A DNA stretch of 35,316 nt from JBGZEX01 sp041846495 (GTDB lineage: Bacteria; Bacteroidota; Bacteroidia; Bacteroidales; Marinifilaceae): assembly GCA_041846495.1 (NCBI GenBank), contig JBGZEX010000027.1:1-35316 (forward strand), given 5' to 3'. Shown one piece after another: positions 8,039 through 14,779 of this stretch; within the stretch, counting starts at the first letter, position 1; every line of letters begins with the position of its first letter. A model generated the notes under the pieces. That model made no database searches and was not told where the DNA came from. It saw only the letters and a program-made list of their open reading frames with translations. A program made the position numbers and the translations under genes.

Positions 8039-9173
8039 CGATTTGTGGTACGAAAATTTAAAAAATCAAGCGGAAAAATATATTCCTCCCGTAGCACCGA
8101 CGGAATGGGAAAATATTGAAAGGAAATTATCCGGAAGCAGACCTCTCTATCGGATGAAAATATGGATGTCCGCTGCCGCCGCCGTAATCCTGATTTGTTT
8201 AGCTCTGACTTTAATCATCAAGGAAAAATTGAATATTGAACACCTCGAGCCCGTTTTTGTACACACTCATTCGACTTCCATATCCGAAACACCGGGGGCA
8301 ACCCGTCTCCAGCCTTTTAAGCCTCTACGTCTTTCATATATAAAACGGGCTATCATATCGGAACCGATAGAACCCGAATACGGGAAGATAATGCATACAG
8401 CATCCCTTCGTACGGCTATTAATCCTCTTTCCGATTATTTCCCGAAATTGCCGGTCCGTCGCTCATATCAATACACGGAATACGAAAAAAAATCTATTCC
8501 GGCCAACATGGGAAAACATCAAAAAAAATCTCATGAATGGTCGACAGGCCTAAAATTCAAAAATGTATTCTCATCCACTTCAAACGAATATTCCAAAGAG
8601 TTTTCCGCATTAATGTATTCCATAAATTCGAATGGAAGAAATAGCGAGGGTAGCAAATATATAAACGAGACATACGAATTTAAACATCAGATACCTTTCT
8701 CCGCAGGAATAATCTTCAATTACGGTATTCACAAAAAATGGGAAATCGAGTCCGGTATCGAATACACCCTTATGAAATCAAACGGATATCTCTTTTCGGA
8801 ATCCGGAGAATTCGACGTAAAACAGGAATTGCATTATTTAGGCATACCGTTGAAATTGAATTATAAATTTTATGACCGAAAACATACGGACTTCTATATT
8901 TCCGCAGGAGGAAGCATCGAAAAATGTTTAAGCGCACGACAAAAAATATATATGCCTGAAGATGTAACTAATCGACGCAAAACAATATCTCGACCACAAT
9001 TTTCCGTATCTTCTTCCGTGGGCATGAAGTTGAAACTATCCCCCAAATGGGGTTTGTATCTATCTCCCGGCGTGGTATACTATTTCGACAATAATTCCCC
9101 GGTAGAAACCGTTCGAAAACAACATCCCTTCAATTTCAAATTGGATATGGGACTTTATTTTCGGATAAAATAA
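8031..9173 (+). CDS. Membrane-anchored protein with outer-membrane beta-barrel-like C-terminus, putative anti-sigma partner
   Basis: A 380-residue protein starting inside the sigma gene stop (ATG 8031). Residues 1-43 are hydrophilic and contain PTEWENIERKLSG, the type of short cytoplasmic segment that can bind a sigma factor. Residues 44-63 (IWMSAAAAVILICLALTLII) are one membrane helix. Residues about 70-165 are a Pro/Ser/Thr-rich spacer. From about 165 the sequence becomes alternating beta strands typical of small outer-membrane barrels (WEIESGIEYTLM, YLGIPLKLNYKFY, TDFYISAGGS, KWGLYLSPGVVYYF, FKLDMGLYFRIK). ECF-sigma genes followed by this type of protein recur in Bacteroidota. Whether the barrel-like domain truly inserts in the outer membrane while the helix stays in the inner one is unproven. 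Anti-sigma role is inference. Confidence 0.75.
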   Translation: MNSDLWYENLKNQAEKYIPPVAPTEWENIERKLSGSRPLYRMKIWMSAAAAVILICLALTLIIKEKLNIEHLEPVFVHTHSTSISETPGATRLQPFKPLRLSYIKRAIISEPIEPEYGKIMHTASLRTAINPLSDYFPKLPVRRSYQYTEYEKKSIPANMGKHQKKSHEWSTGLKFKNVFSSTSNEYSKEFSALMYSINSNGRNSEGSKYINETYEFKHQIPFSAGIIFNYGIHKKWEIESGIEYTLMKSNGYLFSESGEFDVKQELHYLGIPLKLNYKFYDRKHTDFYISAGGSIEKCLSARQKIYMPEDVTNRRKTISRPQFSVSSSVGMKLKLSPKWGLYLSPGVVYYFDNNSPVETVRKQHPFNFKLDMGLYFRIK

Positions 9174-9225
9174 AGCGATTCGCAGATTTTTTAAGGGATT
9201 TCTCAATATTCGCATTCGAATTTCG

Positions 9226-9244
9226 TATTTTTGCGATATCTTTG
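9226..9244 (+). promoter_or_regulatory. Two overlapping-range -7 boxes before the MATE gene
   Basis: TATTTTTG (9226-9233) and TATCTTTG (9237-9244) both match TAnnTTTG and lie 8-26 nt before the ATG at 9252. The second would give an almost leaderless transcript. No convincing -33 element is seen. Confidence 0.4.
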
Positions 9245-9251
9245 TGCGAGT

Positions 9252-10562
9252 ATGAATAAAACGATTTTAAAACTTTCCATCCCCAATATCGTTTCGAATA
9301 TCACACTCCCTTTGGTCGGAATGGCGGATTTGGCCATAAGCGGACGTCTGAAGAGTTCCGCCTATATAGGTGCTATTGCATTAGGTTCTACGATTTTCAA
9401 CCTTATTTATTGGAATTTCTCCTTTCTGCGTATGAGTACAGGCGGATTCACGGCAAGGGCTTACGGCAGAAAAGAGATGCCGGAAATCTCTGACATACTG
9501 ATTAGAGCCCTACTGACGGCATGGGTGGGAGCCTTGATAATCCTCCTCTTTAAAAACGAAATTATCAAACTTGCCCTCTACTTTTTAAAAGGCAGTCCCG
9601 AAGCGGAAGAATATGTAAAAACCTATTATAACATCCTCATATGGGGAGTTCCGGCAGTACTCTCCGTATATGTATTCACCGGCTGGTTTATCGGGATGCA
9701 AGATACCGTACGCCCTATGATAATAGCCGTAACGACCAATCTATCGAATATCGGTCTCAGTATTTTTTTTGTATTCGTTATGAATATGAAAATCGAAGGT
9801 ATAGCCTTGGGTACGCTTATTTCACATATTCTATCCCTTATCATCGCCATTTTATTATGGAAATTCTCTTATGCCCAAAAACTTCCTCCGCTCCGTTTTC
9901 ATAAAGGACAACAAATTGCGGCATACAAAGATTTTTTTAAGGTGAACGGAGATATATTTATCCGTACTTTTTTTCTGGTATGCGTAACCTCATTCTTTAC
10001 CTTCGCCTCTTCGGCAAAAGGAGAAGAAATTCTTGCCGCCAATGCCCTCCTGCTTCAACTATTTGTCTTGTTTTCTTATTTTATCGACGGATTCGCCTAT
10101 GCAGCCGAAGCCCTTACCGGAAGACTTACAGGAGCGAACGATGTAGCGCTAATGCGCAAAACCATCCGTTATTTATTGAATTGGGGTATGGGCATAGCAC
10201 TATTTTTCAGCCTATTGTATTTATTGGGCACAGAGAAATTCCTCTATATTTTTACGGATAAACCCGAGGTCGTGTCTACAGCCCTGAAATATAAAACTTG
10301 GACCGCATTGATTCCGCTTGCAGGATTTGCCGCTTTTTTATGGGACGGTATTTATATCGGATGCAATGCCTCCCGACTTATGCGAAATACCATGCTCGTG
10401 TCGTCTATCGTATTTTTTTCATTGTATACGATACTCTCTCCCTATTGGGGAAACCATGCCTTATGGTTTGCATTCATATCCTATCTCGTTTCGAGAAGTA
10501 CGTTCCAAAGCATATGGGCAAGAAAATTAACTCGGATTAAAAATGAAATTTTTACACATTAA
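9252..10562 (+). CDS. MATE-family multidrug/metabolite exporter (DinF-like)
   Basis: A 436-residue inner-membrane protein with about 12 hydrophobic segments in two similar halves, the size and layout of MATE exporters that use a Na+ or H+ gradient to expel organic compounds. Diagnostic segments: KLSIPNIVSNITLPLVGMAD near the N-terminus (the usual 'P....N....L....D' opening), LRMSTGGFTARAYGR in loop 2-3, GWFIGMQDTVRPMI mid-chain, and SYFIDGFAYAAEALTGRLTG in the second half, which is typical of the DinF subgroup. The ATG at 9252 is preferred over a TTG 21 nt upstream because it starts directly at the first helix. It stands alone with its own promoter boxes. Substrate cannot be told. Confidence 0.9.
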   Translation: MNKTILKLSIPNIVSNITLPLVGMADLAISGRLKSSAYIGAIALGSTIFNLIYWNFSFLRMSTGGFTARAYGRKEMPEISDILIRALLTAWVGALIILLFKNEIIKLALYFLKGSPEAEEYVKTYYNILIWGVPAVLSVYVFTGWFIGMQDTVRPMIIAVTTNLSNIGLSIFFVFVMNMKIEGIALGTLISHILSLIIAILLWKFSYAQKLPPLRFHKGQQIAAYKDFFKVNGDIFIRTFFLVCVTSFFTFASSAKGEEILAANALLLQLFVLFSYFIDGFAYAAEALTGRLTGANDVALMRKTIRYLLNWGMGIALFFSLLYLLGTEKFLYIFTDKPEVVSTALKYKTWTALIPLAGFAAFLWDGIYIGCNASRLMRNTMLVSSIVFFSLYTILSPYWGNHALWFAFISYLVSRSTFQSIWARKLTRIKNEIFTH

Positions 10563-10615
10563 TTTATATATTTTGCAACAGTAGTTATCAATTATGTAAT
10601 AAATTTCACGTAAAT

Positions 10616-11164
10616 ATGAAGAAAATCATCTTAATCTCCGCCCTTATTCTAACGGGAATCGACTGTTTCGCTCAAAATACACAAAGAGAAATCGATAAAC
10701 GACACGAATTAAAAATCAATCTTCCGTACACCATATTTGCTTCATTTCCGGAAATATCCTATTCTTATCTTCTAAATGAAGATGTAAGCGTGGGCAGCTC
10801 GTTAGGAATCAGCCTGAACGAAGATTTTTCGAATTATAAATTTCAATTCGTCCCCTATATCAGATGGTTTTTCGGAGGAAATAGAAAATCCATGCGCTCT
10901 CCCTCTTCCGGATTGTTTTTAGAGTTAAATACGAGTATAGGCAATCAAATCGTAAAAGAGGAGCAAAAATATCTCCCATTCGACAAAGAAAAAACGACAT
11001 TCTGCTTGGGTATCGGAATTTCTTTGGGATGGAAATACGTATCGAACAGAAATTGGGTTATGGAAATATTTTTAGGAGCCGGCAGGAATTTCGTATACGA
11101 AAAGGAATATTCCGTTACTCAATATTATCCCCGTTCGGGGATATATATCGGGAAACGGTTTTAA
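10616..11164 (+). CDS. Small outer-membrane beta-barrel protein, function unknown
   Basis: A 182-residue protein with a signal peptide (MKKIILISALILTGIDCFA, cut before QNTQ) followed by amphipathic strands and turns typical of an eight- to ten-stranded outer-membrane barrel: HELKINLPYTIFASFPEISY, VSVGSSLGISL, YKFQFVPYIRWFFGG, SGLFLELNTSIGNQIV, TTFCLGIGISLGWKYV, WVMEIFLGAGRNFVY, with the C-terminal aromatic SGIYIGKRF expected for barrel assembly. It resembles the DUF3575-type or porin-family proteins of Bacteroidota, but I cannot fix the family. It lies 53 nt after the MATE gene and converges on the gene at 11202. Confidence 0.7.
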   Translation: MKKIILISALILTGIDCFAQNTQREIDKRHELKINLPYTIFASFPEISYSYLLNEDVSVGSSLGISLNEDFSNYKFQFVPYIRWFFGGNRKSMRSPSSGLFLELNTSIGNQIVKEEQKYLPFDKEKTTFCLGIGISLGWKYVSNRNWVMEIFLGAGRNFVYEKEYSVTQYYPRSGIYIGKRF

Positions 11165-11191
11165 GAAATAAAACCGTCAAAGAATTTTCCC

Positions 11192-11215
11192 GCTCCGTCA
11201 TTTATTTATCGGAGC
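11192..11215. terminator. Bidirectional hairpin between convergent genes
   Basis: GCTCCG (11192-11197) and CGGAGC (11210-11215) pair across a 12-nt AT-rich loop. The right arm lies in the last codons of the minus-strand gene whose stop is at 11202-11204. The T-rich flank is weak on both strands. Confidence 0.4.
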
Positions 11216-11492
11216 TTACGATAGCGTTCAATTCTGCAAAAGAGGTATCGACGGCTTTCAACAATTCTTCGAATATTCCTTTGTAAAAGGCTTTTATTTC
11301 TTTCGAAGATTTGAATTTTCCCGTTCGATTCAGTCTTTGACGCAAGTCATTTCTACTGTCGAGCATGCGTTGCATAATAGCTTCCGCCTCCGATTTTTTA
11401 TCGGGGAAAAGCGAATAAGACACCAAACAATCCCCCATTACGGAATAGGTCAAAAAATCTATATCTTTTTTCAAACGTCTGATACTTGCCAT
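11202..11492 (-). CDS. Small helical protein, function unknown
   Basis: A 96-residue cytoplasmic protein without signal peptide or membrane segment. It is predicted almost fully helical and rich in charged residues (RRLKKDIDFLTYSVMGDCL, then DKKSEAEAIMQRMLDSRNDL and EIKAFYKGIFEELLKAVDTS). It resembles a small conserved Bacteroidota hypothetical, but I do not recognise a named domain. It lies 39 nt after aroC on the same strand and has its own well-formed promoter (TTTG-N20-TAATTTTG) that overlaps the aroC stop, so it may be expressed both with and independently of aroC. It is a real gene by length, start and promoter. Confidence 0.7.
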   Translation of the reverse strand: MASIRRLKKDIDFLTYSVMGDCLVSYSLFPDKKSEAEAIMQRMLDSRNDLRQRLNRTGKFKSSKEIKAFYKGIFEELLKAVDTSFAELNAIVSSDK

Positions 11493-11526
11493 AATTTTTA
11501 TGATTTTAATATATTAACTCTCCGTG

Positions 11527-11558
11527 CAAAATTATAGAATCTTCCGCAAATTAGCAAA
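11527..11558 (-). promoter_or_regulatory. Bacteroidota promoter for the small helical protein
   Basis: On the minus strand a -33 TTTG (11555-11558) is followed after 20 nt by TAATTTTG (11527-11534), an exact TAnnTTTG -7 box. It lies 35 nt before the ATG at 11492 and overlaps the end of aroC. Both elements and the spacing fit the sigma-ABfr consensus. Confidence 0.6.
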
Positions 11559-12629
11559 CCCGTCGGGATTAAATCTTTTTGCCGCCAGCAACATATCGAC
11601 TACGGTCATGGCAGCCATAGCTTCCACTACGGGAACCGCTCTCGGAACTACGCAAGGGTCGTGTCTTCCCTTAGCCGAAACGGTAGTCTCCCGGCCTTCG
11701 CAATCCACCGTATGCTGTAAAACGGATATCGTAGGCGTAGGCTTGAACGCCACCCGGAATATTACCGGTTCTCCATTGGAAATCCCGCCTTGTATACCAC
11801 CCGAATTATTGGAAAGGGCCGTAATTTTCCCATCCCTCACCCCCCAGGGATCATTCTCCCGACTTCCCCTCCTTTTCGCCCCCTCGAACCCGGAACCGTA
11901 TTCGAATCCTTTGGCGGCATTAATACTCAAAGCGGCATAAGCGAGCCGAGCCTCCAAACGGTCGAAAACAGGCTCTCCTATTCCCGCCGGCATACCGTTC
12001 AGAATACAAGTCACACATCCTCCTATACTGTCTCCTTCACTGTCCGCCTTCCGGATAAGCTCCGCCATCATTCGGGACACGGTCGGTTCGGGACAACGAA
12101 CCTCGTCTTCCTCCGTCGCATCGTAATATATCCTGTCCAAAGCCAATTCCCCTATGGAAGAAGTATAAGCTCTCACGGAAATACCGTAGATCGCCAACAC
12201 CTGCTTTGCTATACTCCCTCCCACAATACGGGCGATATGCTCTCTGGCCGAAGCTCTTCCTCCTCCTCGATAATCTCTTATGCCGTATTTCATCTTCCAG
12301 CTATAATCCGCATGGGAGGGACGATACACCTCCCTTAGATCGTCGTAAGCCGAAGAATCCTGGTCTTCGTTTTTTACAAAAAAAGCGATGGGCATTCCCG
12401 TAGTTTTCCCCTCGAAAATTCCGGAAAGAAGTTCGACCTTATCCACCTCCCGCCGGGCAGAGACCAATGAAGAAAAGCCCGGCCGGCGCCGCCCCAAATC
12501 CCGCTCCACGGCATCAAGGGAAATGACAATCCCCGGAGGACATCCGTCTACCACCCCGCCTATCCCCTTTCCGTGCGATTCTCCGAAAGAAGCCAATCGA
12601 AACAATTCTCCGAATACGTTGCCGGACAT
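11532..12629 (-). CDS. aroC: Chorismate synthase
   Basis: A 365-residue cytoplasmic enzyme that removes phosphate from 5-enolpyruvylshikimate-3-phosphate to give chorismate, using reduced FMN; the last step of the shikimate pathway. Signatures seen: FGESHGKGIGGVVDGCPPG at the N-terminus, the second signature YRPSHADYSWKMKYGIRDYR with RGGGRASARE, and the third RHDPCVVPRAVPVVEAM near the C-terminus. Length is normal. No other shikimate gene is nearby. It starts 9 nt after the slyD stop and is probably co-transcribed with it. Confidence 0.97.
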   Translation of the reverse strand: MSGNVFGELFRLASFGESHGKGIGGVVDGCPPGIVISLDAVERDLGRRRPGFSSLVSARREVDKVELLSGIFEGKTTGMPIAFFVKNEDQDSSAYDDLREVYRPSHADYSWKMKYGIRDYRGGGRASAREHIARIVGGSIAKQVLAIYGISVRAYTSSIGELALDRIYYDATEEDEVRCPEPTVSRMMAELIRKADSEGDSIGGCVTCILNGMPAGIGEPVFDRLEARLAYAALSINAAKGFEYGSGFEGAKRRGSRENDPWGVRDGKITALSNNSGGIQGGISNGEPVIFRVAFKPTPTISVLQHTVDCEGRETTVSAKGRHDPCVVPRAVPVVEAMAAMTVVDMLLAAKRFNPDGFANLRKIL

Positions 12630-12638
12630 AGCTGAAAA

Positions 12639-13169
12639 TCAACAACCGCAACCGCTGCCGCAACTCTCGCTGCCGCAACAACTTCCGCATCCTCCTCCGC
12701 AATGAGAATGAAGTGCCTCAAGCTCTTCATCGGTAGCATCCCTTATTTCCAAAACCTTACCGTCGAAATACAAGTCGTTGCCCGACAAAGGATGATTGAA
12801 ATCCAATTTCACCTCCTCTTCCCCTATTTCCAATATTTCTCCCATAAGATGCCGTCCCATACTATCGGTCATGGGTAAAACATTACCCACCTGCATTTCT
12901 CCTTCCTCCACCTCGCCGAATATATCCTTCGGAAGAGCTACGACCAAATCCTCGTTCCGCTCCCCATAAGCCTGAGCACAAGGTATCGTAAAATCGAAAA
13001 CATCTCCTTCGGAGAGATTGAGGAGATTCATTTCAAAATACTCCAAAGTCTGTCCCTGTCCGCATATAAACTGCATGGGAGTTTCTGACGTAGCACTTTC
13101 AACCACATCGCCCTGAGGGGATTTACGCAAATTGTAACTTACCGTTACCACCTTATTCTTGGTTACCAT
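12639..13169 (-). CDS. slyD: SlyD-like FKBP-type peptidyl-prolyl isomerase with Cys-rich tail
   Basis: A 176-residue FKBP-type prolyl isomerase/chaperone with an inserted IF domain, as in SlyD. Seen: VVTVSYNLRKSPQGDVVES, FICGQGQTLEYFEMNLLNLS, FDFTIPCAQAYGERNEDLVV and VKLDFNHPLSGNDLYFDGKV. The final 23 residues hold seven cysteines and two histidines in a Gly/Ser background (starting HSHCGGGCG), like the metal-binding tail that lets SlyD bind nickel or zinc. In E. coli SlyD helps nickel delivery to hydrogenase; no hydrogenase or urease gene is in this window, so the role here may be metal storage or general folding. It is the first gene of the slyD-aroC pair and has a -7 box 24 nt upstream. 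Confidence 0.92.
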   Translation of the reverse strand: MVTKNKVVTVSYNLRKSPQGDVVESATSETPMQFICGQGQTLEYFEMNLLNLSEGDVFDFTIPCAQAYGERNEDLVVALPKDIFGEVEEGEMQVGNVLPMTDSMGRHLMGEILEIGEEEVKLDFNHPLSGNDLYFDGKVLEIRDATDEELEALHSHCGGGCGSCCGSESCGSGCGC

Positions 13170-13192
13170 ATCGTTTTTTATTAATGATGCTG

Positions 13193-13200
13193 CAAATATA
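13193..13200 (-). promoter_or_regulatory. -7 box for slyD-aroC
   Basis: TATATTTG on the minus strand matches TAnnTTTG exactly and lies 24 nt before the slyD ATG. No -33 TTTG at the expected spacing. Confidence 0.45.
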
Positions 13201-13407
13201 GCATAACTAATGATTTATACCGTGTCTTGATAAAAGAAAAACAACAATTCCATATCCATCTTCCGGAAACGAATTTGCAATTTCATGAACCGAAATAAAA
13301 TAAAAATACCGTATACAGACGCAAAACACATTCCATCCGCACATCAATTTAATGAATAAAATCCTGCAAATACTTATCAAAATCTAAATATATCATCATA
13401 AAATACG

Positions 13408-13415
13408 TATCTTTG
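13408..13415 (+). promoter_or_regulatory. -7 box for the DUF389 gene
   Basis: TATCTTTG matches TAnnTTTG and lies 18 nt before the ATG at 13433. It is probably the main promoter for the DUF389-nadBC-nadA-pheT block. Confidence 0.45.
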
Positions 13416-13432
13416 CTATCAAAATAAAGATT

Positions 13433-14767
13433 ATGTTTTGGATAAGGACATTTCTGCATTATTTCAATCTGGAAGCCGACATCGATGATTTCGACACCAT
13501 CCATAAAACCATTGAAAAAGATATCGTTTTCAAAGGCACCAACCTTTGGATTCTAATGTTCGCCATCATCATCGCATCCGTAGGACTTAACGTCAATTCG
13601 ACAGCGGTAATCATCGGCGCCATGCTCATATCCCCTCTTATGGGCCCTATAAACGGCATGGGCTACAGTATTGCGACTTATAATTTTACATTATTCCGGC
13701 GTTCCATAAAAAATTTTACATTTGCAGTAATCGCAGGCTTGATTGCCTCAACCGCATATTTTTTTATTACTCCCATATCTACGGCACATTCCGAACTATT
13801 GGCACGCACGAGCCCTACCATATACGATGTGATCATCGCTCTATTCGGAGGACTTGCCGGCATCGTAGCCATAAGCAGCAAACAAAAAGGCAACGTGATT
13901 CCGGGCGTAGCCATCGCCACCGCTCTTATTCCTCCCCTGTGCACTGCAGGATACGGATTGGCGACCTTAACCTTCAAATACTTTCTCGGAGCATTTTATC
14001 TCTTCACCATCAATACGGTATTTATCGCCATATCTTCCATTTTCATTTCCCGAATCCTCAAATTCCCCATCCGCGGTATTGTGGACGAGAACCATAAAAA
14101 ACGCCTGAGACGATGGATCACTGTTATCATCGTCATTACCGTAGTACCCAGCATATACTTCGCCATCCTTCTTATTAACCGGGAAAAATTTTCCGAAAAA
14201 GCCATTCTTTACACGGGAAATGTAAGTGTATTCGAAGGTAATTACCTCCTTAACAAGGAAATAAACTCCATGAACAAATCCATAAAACTGATATACGGAG
14301 GAAACACATTCACGGAAGAACAAAAACACTCCATAAAGATGAAAGCCGTTTCCTTCGGATTGGATACTAACGATATCGTTATCGAACAGGGCATTTCTTT
14401 CGATTATTTCAAAAGTAAGGATGTAGAAAACTTTCAACTTAAAGACGAATTGTCAAGAATAAAAATCGATTTCGAAAAAGAAAAATACAGAACAGACAGC
14501 ATCAAAAACATTCCCCTTTTAGGACGGCAACTTTTAAATGAAATCCGGACTCTGTTCCCGAACGTAAAAGCATGCAGTTATTCGGAAACATTTCTATATT
14601 CCGAAACGGAAGAACCCATAAGTGCGGCTGTCGTCATACTCAAAACGAGAAGAAGCGAATTGGAAGAAAACGAAAAACATAAAATACAGTTATGGCTGAA
14701 AGAAAGGATAAAAAAGGATAGAATCGACGTATATTACGATGATATTTTCACTCCTGTTTTTCAATGA
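13433..14767 (+). CDS. DUF389-family inner-membrane protein
   Basis: A 444-residue membrane protein of the DUF389 family, whose biochemical role is unknown. The N-terminal half (about residues 35-245) has around six hydrophobic segments with family motifs: NSTAVIIGAMLISPLMGPIN, IATYNFTLFRRSIKNF, LFGGLAGIVAISSKQKGNVI and PGVAIATALIPPLCTAGYGL. From about residue 250 it is soluble and charged, with no recognised catalytic motif. The nadBC fusion starts 12 nt after its stop, so they share a transcript, but nothing suggests a direct role in NAD synthesis. Confidence 0.9.
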   Translation: MFWIRTFLHYFNLEADIDDFDTIHKTIEKDIVFKGTNLWILMFAIIIASVGLNVNSTAVIIGAMLISPLMGPINGMGYSIATYNFTLFRRSIKNFTFAVIAGLIASTAYFFITPISTAHSELLARTSPTIYDVIIALFGGLAGIVAISSKQKGNVIPGVAIATALIPPLCTAGYGLATLTFKYFLGAFYLFTINTVFIAISSIFISRILKFPIRGIVDENHKKRLRRWITVIIVITVVPSIYFAILLINREKFSEKAILYTGNVSVFEGNYLLNKEINSMNKSIKLIYGGNTFTEEQKHSIKMKAVSFGLDTNDIVIEQGISFDYFKSKDVENFQLKDELSRIKIDFEKEKYRTDSIKNIPLLGRQLLNEIRTLFPNVKACSYSETFLYSETEEPISAAVVILKTRRSELEENEKHKIQLWLKERIKKDRIDVYYDDIFTPVFQ

Positions 14768-14779
14768 AATTTTGAAATA

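Noticed and set aside
11524..12705. Several plus-strand ORFs opposite aroC and slyD
   Set aside because: Antisense to strong chorismate synthase and SlyD signatures.
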